DNA of 64,000 bases, taken from the NCBI RefSeq assembly GCF_015767675.1, contig NZ_CP065217.1, positions 682,001-746,000 of the forward strand, given 5' to 3'. Positions 1 to 9,273 of the stretch are shown here, piece by piece (within the stretch, counting starts at the first letter, position 1; each line of letters begins with the position of its first letter). This DNA is from Vibrio navarrensis. GTDB taxonomy: Bacteria; Pseudomonadota; Gammaproteobacteria; Enterobacterales; Vibrionaceae. Both the position numbers and the translations under genes were made by a program. Under the pieces are notes generated by a model, which saw nothing but the letters and a program-made list of their open reading frames with translations, did not search any database and was not told where the DNA came from.

Positions 1-2
1 AT

Positions 3-3000
3 GGTGAGTTACCTGATGCTGATTTTGACCCGGATGAAAAAGATCCGATTCAGCAAGGTAAAGGTAAAGGTCGGCGGGAGACAGAGATATCTGATGGTGG
101 ATATATCGCTTCAGCTTACCAACTGTATTTACCCAACCTTGAGTTGGATGACGATCCGATTTCATGGAGCGGTTATCAGCTGGAACTGCGTCCATTAGGT
201 GTTCAGCTTGACCAGTTAGAGTCGGTTTATATCGACGGCCAGCCATGTAAGGTTTCGAAACAGGCTGGTGCTCGTCTGGCTCTGCAAGGCCATGTAAAAG
301 CCAGCAGTAAACTGTCTATTGGCGGGCAAGACACGCCTTTCACCTGGATTAAAGGAATGGACGAATCCCGGCTTAAACAATGGCAAGCCAAATCCAATGG
401 CAATGGTTGGCTGCTGTTTTCAGAGGTGCGTCCACAGCTGGATGGCCATAAGCTCGAAGACATTACAGATAAGCAACTGGCAGGGCTGAGTTGTGGTCAC
501 TTTCAAAGTCAGGGGCAATCCCTGCAAAGTGATCACTGGGAGTTACGTGTAGAAAGCAACAAGCAAACGCGAAGCCTGATACTGGAAAGCCGTACTAATC
601 AAGAGTTCAAGGATACCGATTCTCTTATATGCCCAGTATTTCCAGCTCTTTGCTGGCAACTGGAAAAAGCGCGAGTCGAAGAAAAATGGATTCAGCTGTT
701 CGAGAAGGAAGGTAGCGACGATACCGGCAAGTCCGATCTGGACTATTTCTTTGACGATAACCAGAACATCAAAATCCTCGATTCTACTCAAGGCAAATTT
801 GATGATGGCTTCCGCGTACTCAAGGCTCGTCAGGATGAACGCCAGATCCTGCTGGCCAGGAATATCAAAGGCAAGAAAAACTGGAATAGCGAGTATCCAT
901 CCCAACACGGGAAGTCCCGCGAGATCCGCGTGAGCGTGGATACCAGCCAGCTCAAACGTCAGAAGGATGCCATCAACCAACTGATGAGCCGACCATCGGG
1001 TGGTCATTGGCCTTTGATTCAGATGTTGCAAAAGCGTGAGCAAACTCGTTGGCCAGACATTCCGACTGTACAAATCGTTGAATCCGAATGGAAAGTACTG
1101 ACAGACCCGAACTTCGATGGCTGTGATCGTCAGCGCGAGTTTGTTACCAAAGCCTTGGCGAACGAAGATTTCACCATTCTGGATGGCCCTCCGGGTACAG
1201 GGAAAACCACCACAATTATTGAACTGATCATGCAACTGGTGTTGCAGGGTAAACGTGTTCTGTTGTCGGCTTCAACCCATGCAGCTATCAACAACGTGCT
1301 TGAACGCATCAAGGAAAATCCAGCGCTGTCAGCACAAATATTTCCGCTGCGCATCGGGGATGAAAACAACGCCATCGGTGTTGAAGAATTCCAGTTCGAT
1401 AATCTGCTCAGCGGTCTTCAGAAAATCCAAGGGTGTGATCAGCTCAGCAAGCAGTTAATGGTGGATTCTTCCAATCTTGTTTGTGGGACCACCATAGGTA
1501 TTCTGAGGCTGTTCAATGATCGCGAGGTGTCACTGGATACCGGCGAGCCACCGTTTGATGTGATGATTATTGACGAGTGCAGTAAAACCACCTTTCAGGA
1601 ATTCCTGGTGCCTGCCCGCTTCGCCAAGCGCTGGGTCTTGGTGGGCGACGTGCGTCAGCTATCGCCGTTTACTGATCGTGAGCAAATTGTTGCCAACCTC
1701 GATAATCTGATGCTGGTTCCGCCCAAAGGCAAAACACCAGGTCAGAACCTTTCTGCAGCAGTCCAGCAAGCCTGTTTTCTTTTGGAAGAGCTGCGAGGCA
1801 ATAATAAATCTCCGTATTCACAGCCAATGCTGGTGCCTGTTACACGTGACGTTGCAAACGCATTGCTTGCAGAAATTCGAACACGCACTTCACTGCCAAA
1901 ACTTGCCAAGGGCCTGGATAACCTGTTGGTCGTAATGGCAAGAGAGGGACGTTATGCCGATCGCCATCAGCTTGGGCTGAAACAGATCCAGCAGAAGCCG
2001 GATCAACTGTATCGTCACAATCTTTGTTTCGTCGAAGAAGGTTGTCTGGGTGAGATTGCCCAATGGATTCCTGACGATATGTTGATTCTTCATCCCGATT
2101 GGTGCCACACCTCCCAAGCAGCGCAGCATAGAGTTTCGGGAACTGGCTGTAAGTCGTTCAAAGTTAAAACCTCTGATTACACGGATACCGTGCAGGTTCA
2201 TAAGGAGCTACTCGACCGGATCGACAACACAAAATGGTCGGAAGAAGTGTGTTGGCGTCTGGAGCGCGAGTACTGGCTGCGGTTATCCGTCAACCAGGGG
2301 CAGAAAACCGGTTATCTGGAGGACACACTGGAACGGCTTTTCCCCAAGTCAGTATCAGCTGATGGCCGAATTCATGTACTCAAAAATATCGCTTTCCCGT
2401 CGATTCTTGAGGCGCTATCGGGGGATGGTCTGGTCAAACGCAAGAATGATGATCCAACGACCTTGAATCAGGGTTTTAATCCTTCTGAAAAATCCCAGCG
2501 CTATACGACGCTGACCTATCAGCATCGAATGCACCCGGATATTTCAGCATTTCCTCGGCAGCAGTTTTACACCAAAGGTGTTTTGGCCGATGGAGGCAAA
2601 ACGACCTCCGACCGAGCCTGGAACTATCCGCAATATGACTCCCGAAATATCTGGCTGGACATTCGGGGAACCACATTACGAGGCAATAGTAACAAGCAGG
2701 AAGCACAGGCTCTGATGACTGAGCTGAAAGCGTTTTGTGATTGGGGACAAGGCAAAAGCAAAAACAAAAAAGGTGAACCCTTTGATGTAGCAGTTCTGAC
2801 GTTCTACAAGGGCCAGGAAAAAGCCTTGCGGGAAGCCCTGCAGCAATTGCCAGGAAATACTAACCATTACGCACGATTTAATTACAAAGGCATATCGATC
2901 AAGTTGGCGACAGTGGACTACTTCCAGGGCCAGGAAGCGGATGTGGTGTTCCTGTCGATGGTGAATACCCATCGCGATGGCTTTATGGACTCACCCAATC

Positions 3001-3182
3001 GCCTTAACGTCTCCATTACCCGTGCCCGATATCAGTTAGTAATTGTTGGACATCATGAATATTTCTCTCAGCGCTCCCGTACGCTGGAACTTAAGAAACT
3101 TGCAGAATCCTGCCATGTTTCGACTGCAAGTAGCCAAAAACAGTCGCACCATCATGCAGGTAAGAAAGGGAAGTCTCATTAA
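3..3182 (+). CDS. SF1 (UPF1/COG1112-like) helicase, 5'-truncated by window edge
   Basis: The frame is open from the first bases, so the gene starts upstream; 1059 residues are visible. An N-terminal region of about 380 residues has no motif I recognise. The helicase core follows: Walker A GPPGTGKTT (about residue 395, nt 1185), a DEC-type Walker B (IIDECS, about residue 524), motif III GDVRQLSP, QHRMHP, then VDYFQGQEADVVF and NVSITRARYQLVIVG in the second RecA domain. This motif set is that of UPF1-like SF1 helicases acting on RNA or DNA. The stop overlaps the next start (TAATG), so the gene heads an operon with the five genes downstream. Homologous helicases occur in defence systems pairing them with PLD nucleases (Mokosh). 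The function here is inferred from context. Confidence 0.9.
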   Translation, partial: GELPDADFDPDEKDPIQQGKGKGRRETEISDGGYIASAYQLYLPNLELDDDPISWSGYQLELRPLGVQLDQLESVYIDGQPCKVSKQAGARLALQGHVKASSKLSIGGQDTPFTWIKGMDESRLKQWQAKSNGNGWLLFSEVRPQLDGHKLEDITDKQLAGLSCGHFQSQGQSLQSDHWELRVESNKQTRSLILESRTNQEFKDTDSLICPVFPALCWQLEKARVEEKWIQLFEKEGSDDTGKSDLDYFFDDNQNIKILDSTQGKFDDGFRVLKARQDERQILLARNIKGKKNWNSEYPSQHGKSREIRVSVDTSQLKRQKDAINQLMSRPSGGHWPLIQMLQKREQTRWPDIPTVQIVESEWKVLTDPNFDGCDRQREFVTKALANEDFTILDGPPGTGKTTTIIELIMQLVLQGKRVLLSASTHAAINNVLERIKENPALSAQIFPLRIGDENNAIGVEEFQFDNLLSGLQKIQGCDQLSKQLMVDSSNLVCGTTIGILRLFNDREVSLDTGEPPFDVMIIDECSKTTFQEFLVPARFAKRWVLVGDVRQLSPFTDREQIVANLDNLMLVPPKGKTPGQNLSAAVQQACFLLEELRGNNKSPYSQPMLVPVTRDVANALLAEIRTRTSLPKLAKGLDNLLVVMAREGRYADRHQLGLKQIQQKPDQLYRHNLCFVEEGCLGEIAQWIPDDMLILHPDWCHTSQAAQHRVSGTGCKSFKVKTSDYTDTVQVHKELLDRIDNTKWSEEVCWRLEREYWLRLSVNQGQKTGYLEDTLERLFPKSVSADGRIHVLKNIAFPSILEALSGDGLVKRKNDDPTTLNQGFNPSEKSQRYTTLTYQHRMHPDISAFPRQQFYTKGVLADGGKTTSDRAWNYPQYDSRNIWLDIRGTTLRGNSNKQEAQALMTELKAFCDWGQGKSKNKKGEPFDVAVLTFYKGQEKALREALQQLPGNTNHYARFNYKGISIKLATVDYFQGQEADVVFLSMVNTHRDGFMDSPNRLNVSITRARYQLVIVGHHEYFSQRSRTLELKKLAESCHVSTASSQKQSHHHAGKKGKSH

Positions 3183-4873
3183 TGAGTGGCAATCAGAAAA
3201 ACAGAATGAAGTCTTTAGCGGAATGTAAAGGGAATGCTCCAGCAGATGCTGCTAATCAATCCAGTCCCGGCAAACAGGCTGATGGCAAAACAGGCTCGCT
3301 AGCCTTAACGCTCATCAGAACCGTTCAGTTGAAACGTTATCCCATCATCGCGAGAGTTACGTTTTTACGGGAACGCCCCGATCTGGTGTCCTTGTTAAAG
3401 AGTATGCAAAACAATCCGGCCGATATGCCGCCTCGACTGAAGCAGTATCTAAAACAGGAAACGCTGTGGAACGAATCAGGCATTACAGATAAAGGCCAGC
3501 AAGTCATTGATAGTGGCCTGTTCGAAGCCAAAGAGCGCGGTCTTTACCATATCTGGTACACAGAGAACGACCCGCTTTTGGGGATTCATCCGACGTTTAT
3601 TCAGAGGGATACAGCGTTCTTTGAACCCAATATGCAAAGCTGGAAAAAAGGATCTGACGCGGCTCGATCAAAATTCCGGGTAGATGACTCGTTACAATTG
3701 AGGGTTCTGGAGGAATCCTTTGTCGATCGCAACAAGACGGAACTGAAAAATATCAGTTTGCAGATCGTATCGCTTGAGCCGGAAGTGATTTGCTCTCCCG
3801 AGAAGTCAGCAGAGATTCATCTTGAATGGAGACTCGGCTTTTCAGCATCGCAGCTCAGCCTGAAAGGTCAGCTGGATATGTTGCAATTCAATCAGAATAA
3901 AACCAGCTCACGCCCCGAAACGTTGGAACTCTCCATTAATGATTTTGGTGATCGCCTGAACGATGTCATGGCGGCTATCGCTGGAGAATTCGACGGCCAC
4001 TGGCTGCCTAAAGACCGTCGCTTGCAGAGTTCGCTGGAGTCGATTCAGCGTTATCCATCAGCAGTGCAGAAATTTCAGATCGGCAGTTTTAATCGCTCAG
4101 GTCTGACAACCGATATGGGTGAGTTTCAGTCGGTTCAGGCCAAACACATTCCCATTCAGCCACTTAACCAATCCGATGCTGAGAAATGGCAGCGTTTCTG
4201 GCTTGAAGACTTCTACAGCCGAAAATACCACTCATCGGCAGAGGCCCGTAAACAGCAGGCCGAATGGCTGGATCATATCGCCTTACATGATTTTGAACTG
4301 CCATTTAAAGAACAGCAGTCCTTGTTGTCTGAGCTATCACGCGAAAGTCAGCCACTGGCGTATTGGCATATTGCGGCGATGGCCGATCTGACTCCGTCCA
4401 AAAGCCGCAAGCTGCGCATGCCGCTCAGTCTGGTCAACGGTGATGTATTGGATCTCGATGAGCTGATCCAACAGTTGTCAGGAGGCGAATACATTAAACA
4501 CATCATCTATTCAGATCGTTATGTACATACCTCACGTCAGAGCCGCAACCTGAGTTATGTGGCTGCTTATTTTTCTGATGCCGAAGGCTTGCTGTTGACG
4601 CTGGATAGGCAACATGGAAAAGAAGCAGAACTGCCAGCAAACTGGTCACGCGACATCCTGCACAAGCAAAATGATAACCACGGTCGCTACTGGATTCTGG
4701 TCGGTACGGAGCATACCTGGTGTTGGGAATACAACTGCGGGCTGGATTTTATTCGCGAGAATAGTGGGCTATTCATTGTTGATGGCTCACCGACCTTCAC
4801 TCCGAAAGAGGTGGCAAAGCTGCCTCGATACTTGCAAGACCAGATCAATAACACCGCAGTGGAGGCTCTCTGA
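3182..4873 (+). CDS. Unknown 563-aa operon protein, possible divergent PLD-like C-terminus
   Basis: I do not recognise a family with confidence. The start codon shares its A with the helicase stop (TAATG), so translation is coupled. The protein is soluble, with no signal peptide or membrane segment, and its first 45 residues are polar and low-complexity. Near the C-terminus, HGRYWILVG (H500) is followed by a hydrophobic segment and CGLDFIRENSG. This resembles the HDRY(x)I...GxSL block of degenerate phospholipase-D-like domains, but the match is by eye and weak. It lies between helicase and PLD-like/coiled-coil genes and abuts the latter directly, so it is probably a subunit of the same complex. 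Inference only. Confidence 0.75.
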   Translation: MSGNQKNRMKSLAECKGNAPADAANQSSPGKQADGKTGSLALTLIRTVQLKRYPIIARVTFLRERPDLVSLLKSMQNNPADMPPRLKQYLKQETLWNESGITDKGQQVIDSGLFEAKERGLYHIWYTENDPLLGIHPTFIQRDTAFFEPNMQSWKKGSDAARSKFRVDDSLQLRVLEESFVDRNKTELKNISLQIVSLEPEVICSPEKSAEIHLEWRLGFSASQLSLKGQLDMLQFNQNKTSSRPETLELSINDFGDRLNDVMAAIAGEFDGHWLPKDRRLQSSLESIQRYPSAVQKFQIGSFNRSGLTTDMGEFQSVQAKHIPIQPLNQSDAEKWQRFWLEDFYSRKYHSSAEARKQQAEWLDHIALHDFELPFKEQQSLLSELSRESQPLAYWHIAAMADLTPSKSRKLRMPLSLVNGDVLDLDELIQQLSGGEYIKHIIYSDRYVHTSRQSRNLSYVAAYFSDAEGLLLTLDRQHGKEAELPANWSRDILHKQNDNHGRYWILVGTEHTWCWEYNCGLDFIRENSGLFIVDGSPTFTPKEVAKLPRYLQDQINNTAVEAL

Positions 4874-7218
4874 TGACACGGATCGTACCTCGTCAGGAAC
4901 AATTTCGAATCGATTACCAGAACGAGCATTTACCGGCGTTGTTCAGCAAGCAGGCGTCTGATGCAGACTTCAGTAGCGCTTTGCCGATGTTGAATAGTGA
5001 GTTTCTCAGCCGGATTATCTCCATGGCTCGTCTGACCCTGATGATTGCCTGTGAGCAACTGAAAGACGAATCGCTGATTCAGGCCATCAAAGAGCAGGCA
5101 GAAAAAGGCATTCGTATTTATCTGCTGCTGGGCGAGAAAAACGCCAACAAGGTTGCAATTGACGTGTTGTCTGGCCGCTGCCTTATTCGCACTGGTGTGA
5201 GCCAGAAAGGTGCTCTGATGGTGGTGGATCACACCACTACTCAGGCTCAAGGGTTGCTGTTGATGTCTGGTCAGCATCTGGTATCTGCTGATCAGCCTGT
5301 CTGGGGAATCCAGCTGGAGCGTCAGCAGATCGATGACAGTTTTCGTAGCTTTTGCAAACTGTTCTGGGAAAATAGCAATGAGGAATACCTGCGACAGAAC
5401 CAGCAACAATCCAGCGTTCAGCATCCGGATGGCGCGGTCGTTACCAACCACTCCCATCAGCTATGCGGCACCTTAAACGATTGCCTGAGAGATACCCTGA
5501 AACAATTACAAGCGGCAACTCATTCCAGCTTTAGTGCTTCCGGTGATGGCTGGCGTTTGTTGCTGAGCCTTCAATCGCGAGATATAAAAAATAAGGCACG
5601 TACCGGCGTAGCCTTGACAGAGCGTCCGATCCCGTCGCTGTTGTTATCGAACGATGGCAACTGGTTATTGCCAGATGAAACCGACTTTGCTGCTGCCAAC
5701 TGGTGCTTAAAGTTATCTGCACAGCAAAGCCAAAAACTTGAACAAGCCTACGATCAGGCCTTTGAAGAGGCTGCATGGCAGTATAAAGATGCAACTTTGA
5801 TTCTCGAATGTGCTGATCAACAGCTACTTCGTTTCGCTGACCAACCGGGTCTGGAACATTTGGTTGAGGTGGTTCGTGAAATTGAACTTGAGGATATCAA
5901 CACTCAGGACATTGACAGCTTCCTGAATGATGAAGCCGAACTGCTTGCATCCGGAGTGACTGGTTTGCAACGTAGTCATCTTGCCCACTTTATTGATTAT
6001 GACGTGGTGGTGCATCCGCCCTACTGTCCTCAGTCTGCAAAGCCGGATGCCTTGTATCAGGCCTGGGAAAATGCAGAAAAAGATTGGCAGCAACGTCTTG
6101 AAGTGCTCACTAATGCCCAGTCCAAAATCGACCAACAGCAAGCAAGTATCGCTGACAAGTTAAGAGGCTTTATCAAGGGGTTCTTACTCGGGCAGGGACA
6201 ATCGGTGAAATCCCTGAATCTGGAAATAGACACCCTTAAGAATTGGTCTGTCACCAAGGCTACACCGGCTGAGCGAGAGCTGCATCGCCAGCAATTAGAG
6301 TCCTTGCAGGATAAAATTCGCAAGCGTGGTTCCGACACTGATCAGGAGTTGGATAAAGCCGAGCAAAACCAGCGCTGGGAACTGCAGCGTGACAATCTGA
6401 AAGCCGAACAGATGAAAAAGAGCGACTTGTCCCAACAGGTGTTGTCAGCTCTCGAACAGCTGAAAAAGAACAAAACCGAGGCCACTTTTCAGGTTGAGCA
6501 AAAATTCAGAGCTAGCTGGATCTCGGCTGCCGAAAGGCTGACAGATCAGCAGCTGAATGACATCGAAGTCAACGGCATCCAACCTGAACAGTTTTTTGCA
6601 GAAGCTTTGCCTGAACCTCAGGCGGCACCAAAAGACGCTGTTGAGCCGGAAAAGCAGGCTCGACAGGAGGCTATTCAACAAGCCAAAGCCAGACGTGAAG
6701 AATTAACACAACAGGCTCGCCAGGCCTGTATAAAAGCCAGACGAGAAGCTCTGCAGTCGATGGATGTGGGTCAGGCTAACAATTGGAAAACATCCATTAA
6801 AGAGAAACCCTGGAAAAAGCATTACAGCGCTTTTGAGCGCTGCTTGGCTGATCATGAACAAGGCGTGAAGAAAATCGAGCGTGATATCCATGAGGCTCAA
6901 AAAGCACTGGATAACAGCAGAACCGAACAGGAACGAGCAGAAAAGGCACTGAATGAACACGGTTCATCGTTTGTGTATCAGCCGAAACAAGCATCCGATG
7001 CCTTTGCCAAACAGCTCGGTCTGAAAGGTAATACAGCTGTTGAAAACCAATTCCAGTGGCCATCAGAAGAACTGCCTGCCAATGGTACAGAGTTACGTAA
7101 GTATCAGCAGAATCGTTATCTGGTGGTATTTGATACCGATCAGATCGAGCAAGCCTGTCGAGATGCAGAACGCCTGAAAGCTCAACTTGTGTGTGACAAG
7201 GAGTCCGCCAATGCCTGA
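4873..7218 (+). CDS. PLD-like N-terminal domain plus long coiled-coil protein (781 aa)
   Basis: The start overlaps the previous stop (TGATG). Residues about 20-165 look like a phospholipase-D-like fold: a strand-rich segment with IRIYLLLGEKN, then QKGALMVVD near residues 111-119, at the place where active PLD enzymes have HxKxxxxD. The His and Lys are replaced here (G113, L115), so this domain is probably not a nuclease. Residues about 390-720 are long charged helices rich in Gln, Glu, Lys and Ala with coiled-coil character, including an SVKSLNLEIDTLKN segment and repeated EELTQQARQ-type helices. No membrane segment is seen. It probably acts as a structural or sensing subunit with the helicase; this is inferred from operon position. 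Confidence 0.8.
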   Translation: MTRIVPRQEQFRIDYQNEHLPALFSKQASDADFSSALPMLNSEFLSRIISMARLTLMIACEQLKDESLIQAIKEQAEKGIRIYLLLGEKNANKVAIDVLSGRCLIRTGVSQKGALMVVDHTTTQAQGLLLMSGQHLVSADQPVWGIQLERQQIDDSFRSFCKLFWENSNEEYLRQNQQQSSVQHPDGAVVTNHSHQLCGTLNDCLRDTLKQLQAATHSSFSASGDGWRLLLSLQSRDIKNKARTGVALTERPIPSLLLSNDGNWLLPDETDFAAANWCLKLSAQQSQKLEQAYDQAFEEAAWQYKDATLILECADQQLLRFADQPGLEHLVEVVREIELEDINTQDIDSFLNDEAELLASGVTGLQRSHLAHFIDYDVVVHPPYCPQSAKPDALYQAWENAEKDWQQRLEVLTNAQSKIDQQQASIADKLRGFIKGFLLGQGQSVKSLNLEIDTLKNWSVTKATPAERELHRQQLESLQDKIRKRGSDTDQELDKAEQNQRWELQRDNLKAEQMKKSDLSQQVLSALEQLKKNKTEATFQVEQKFRASWISAAERLTDQQLNDIEVNGIQPEQFFAEALPEPQAAPKDAVEPEKQARQEAIQQAKARREELTQQARQACIKARREALQSMDVGQANNWKTSIKEKPWKKHYSAFERCLADHEQGVKKIERDIHEAQKALDNSRTEQERAEKALNEHGSSFVYQPKQASDAFAKQLGLKGNTAVENQFQWPSEELPANGTELRKYQQNRYLVVFDTDQIEQACRDAERLKAQLVCDKESANA

Positions 7219-7420
7219 ACAGAAAATTACCCTGACGATTGATGACGACGGAGCCATTAGCGCCAAAACCAGTGGATTCAAGGGCGAAAGCTGTCTAGAA
7301 GCGCTGGATGAACTGCTGAATCTGAACGGTGTCGTCAGCAGCGTCAAAAAGACCGATGAGTATCATCAGCAGCAGACCCAACAAACGAATCGGGCTCAGT
7401 CTCTCAAGGGGAAGTCCTGA
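7211..7420 (+). CDS. DUF2997-like small protein (69 aa)
   Basis: I chose the ATG at 7211, which overlaps the end of the preceding gene by 8 nt and follows a purine-rich AAGGAGT at 7198-7204. The protein begins MPEQKITLTIDDDGAISAKT and continues GFKGESCLEALDELL. This beta-strand, then GxxGxxC, then helix pattern is that of DUF2997, a family of small proteins usually encoded beside DUF1257 (Ycf35) proteins. The neighbouring gene here is indeed DUF1257-like, which supports the call. The biochemical role of the pair is unknown. The C-terminal 20 residues are polar, Gln-rich and probably disordered. Confidence 0.75.
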   Translation: MPEQKITLTIDDDGAISAKTSGFKGESCLEALDELLNLNGVVSSVKKTDEYHQQQTQQTNRAQSLKGKS

Positions 7421-7926
7421 TGAGTGCCGTAATCAAAACAGTTACGCCATTTGTAATTGAAGAAGTGCTGATGGAAGCATTGCAGACTGTTGGAGCAGAA
7501 CCAAAAAAAGTCACTTCGAATGAGGTTGGCCTGGTTCAGCGCAATCGACTTCAGGTTGGGGATATTCTAACTAATCGCAGTGATTACAACGGCCGTCAGC
7601 TGTTTCGATTTGAGCGAGATCGCTGGGTGATGATGCATGATTCAGATGAGTATAGTGCACTTACCGTCGGTCGCTATTCGGAAAAGGGTTATACCAAGGT
7701 TTCAAAATTCCTGAATGATGTTAGCGGTGCTTATGAATCTGCTTATGGAATGCATCTGGAAAAACTGGCTGAGCAGGAACGAATCCGCCTTGAGGAAGAA
7801 CGTAAAGCGAGGGTTGAAACTACTCGCCAGCAAGCCATTGCCAAGGCCAAAGCCCAGGGTTACTCAGTTAAGGAAACTACCAACAGCAAAGGCCAGATTC
7901 AGTTGGTACTGACCCGTATGGTGTAG
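7420..7926 (+). CDS. DUF1257/Ycf35-like protein (168 aa)
   Basis: The gene overlaps the previous stop by one base (TGATG), so it is translationally coupled. The N-terminal segment (TVTPFVIEEVLMEALQTVG) and the C-terminal QAIAKAKAQGYSVKET...GQIQLVLTR block match the pattern of DUF1257/Ycf35 proteins of cyanobacteria, plastids and scattered bacteria, whose function is unknown. Between them lies a charged helix of about 30 residues rich in Glu and Arg. Together with the DUF2997-like gene it forms the usual two-gene module. Its presence in a helicase/PLD/radical SAM operon is the unusual feature. Confidence 0.75.
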   Translation: MSAVIKTVTPFVIEEVLMEALQTVGAEPKKVTSNEVGLVQRNRLQVGDILTNRSDYNGRQLFRFERDRWVMMHDSDEYSALTVGRYSEKGYTKVSKFLNDVSGAYESAYGMHLEKLAEQERIRLEEERKARVETTRQQAIAKAKAQGYSVKETTNSKGQIQLVLTRMV

Positions 7927-7928
7927 TT

Positions 7929-8531
7929 ATGCGACAGGACTATGGTGAGTACTTTAACGTTGCGCATATTGAACCAGAAAGCCATATATATGGCCCTGGT
8001 AAACGTTACGTTATTTGGCTTCAGGGTTGTTCGTTAGCTTGTGAAGGATGCTGGAATCAGCAGATGTGGTCATTTGAGCCTGAACAATTGATACATCGGG
8101 AGCAATTATTGGATGACATTCTTCAATATAGGGATATTGATGGCATAACCCTACTTGGAGGTGAGCCTCTACAACAGGCACCAAACACACGTTGGTTATT
8201 AAGTTCTATTAGGCGCTCCTCGGGCTGCTCGACGGTTTTATATACCGGTTTTACGTATAGTGAGCTAGTAAAGCGCAAGGATTGGGCATTGCTCAGAGAA
8301 CATTGTGACTTGATGATAACCGGTCGCTACTCTTCTTCTTTAAGGAATACGAATCTTCGTTGGAGGGGCTCGTCAAATCAGGAATTAATTTACCTGGCGG
8401 GGGGCAGAATTCCTCTGGAGCCGCCAGAAGACGCTAACGAGGTCGAAGTCATTATTGATGAAAATGCTGCTATCAGAGTTCTTGGTTACCCGGACAGCGG
8501 CTTTTTCGGGACTTTAATAGATTCAGAGTAA
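7929..8531 (+). CDS. NrdG-like radical SAM protein (200 aa)
   Basis: Start two bases after the previous stop; last gene of the operon. Cys34, Cys38 and Cys41 in GCSLACEGCW form the CxxxCxxC site that binds the [4Fe-4S] cluster of radical SAM enzymes, and LLGGEPLQQ is the GGEP SAM-binding motif. Size and layout match the small activase type (NrdG/PflA-like) that installs a glycyl radical or modifies a partner. No glycyl-radical enzyme is visible nearby, so the substrate is unknown; one of the DUF proteins or a nucleotide is possible (inference). The 3' end lies at the junction with unrelated chromosomal sequence. Confidence 0.85.
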   Translation: MRQDYGEYFNVAHIEPESHIYGPGKRYVIWLQGCSLACEGCWNQQMWSFEPEQLIHREQLLDDILQYRDIDGITLLGGEPLQQAPNTRWLLSSIRRSSGCSTVLYTGFTYSELVKRKDWALLREHCDLMITGRYSSSLRNTNLRWRGSSNQELIYLAGGRIPLEPPEDANEVEVIIDENAAIRVLGYPDSGFFGTLIDSE

Positions 8532-9144
8532 CTTGGATTTGTCTAGCTTGACTTTCAGCTCCTGGGTGTTGAAGTCGGCATCTGTTGCCAGCCAGGCCCG
8601 GGCCTGTTGCAGGTCTGCCAAAGGGTTGATGGTTGCCAGTTGTGCTGTCAGCCACTCGAGCATGGCTGCTGCAATGCACTGGTGACGACCTTCAAGCGGG
8701 CTGGCGTGTTGTTCGGCGATGGCGACAAAGGAATCCAGTGATGCCAGTAACAGCCGGACATTCGCGGCCGTCGACTGCACCGGCCCGTGGTGGGTCAGGT
8801 ACATAAAGTTGGGTTCAAGTGCAACCAGCAGTTCGATGCTCGCACGAGTGGCGAACGGGTCTAAGTGCACCGGTGTGGTGGTGACAAACAACAGGTTTTC
8901 GCCCGCAGGCGAGTCAAACACCTTGTAGGAAATGCTGTGACTGCTGCTGTCGTGAACACAGAAATGGTCTTTAGCGTGTCTGGGGCATCTCAATATGCAG
9001 CATCTTGGCGAAAGATGCTTTGTAAAAGCCGCCCGAGGCCTCCTAGTTGAGCGGGATGTTTGTGATGGTAATGCGGGTGAGTTGGCCATCTGAAGATGCT
9101 AATCCGACATCTTGAGCGTTTTTACGATGCATGGCATTTTTCAT
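8523..9144 (-). pseudogene. Remnant of an MBL-fold hydrolase gene
   Basis: Reading leftwards, about 140 residues from nt 8950 to 8523 resemble the C-terminal part of metallo-beta-lactamase-fold hydrolases: DHFCVHDSSSHSISYKVFD, then FVTTTPVHLDPFATRAS and MYLTHHGPVQS. The metal-binding HxHxDH half is absent. Upstream the frame is broken: an ATG at 9144 opens 33 codons to a TAG at 9043, and another short frame carries GGFYKASFAKML before a stop. The fragment therefore cannot make a working enzyme. It converges on the radical SAM gene with a few bases of overlap, which places the island/backbone junction at about 8520. Confidence 0.6.
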
Positions 9145-9247
9145 GGTTTTTTGATTGAATTTTTCTTCAAGGTATTGTTTTATAATTTATTTATTGTTCT
9201 ATTGATAATGGAGTTGGAATAATCCTCACGAGGTATTTTCGACAAAC

Positions 9248-9273
9248 CCTGAGCTGTGTCTCAGGTTTTTTTT
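9248..9273 (+). terminator. Intrinsic terminator-like hairpin
   Basis: Perfect 6-bp stem CCTGAG/CTCAGG with a 6-nt loop followed by eight T residues. The stretch 9145-9464 around it has no gene; it is AT-rich on the left, and its right part must hold the chitinase promoter, which I could not place with confidence. Confidence 0.6.

Noticed and set aside
543..1235. 230-codon minus-strand frame inside the helicase gene
   Set aside because: It mirrors the helicase coding sequence, including the Walker A region, and has no ribosome site or family features.
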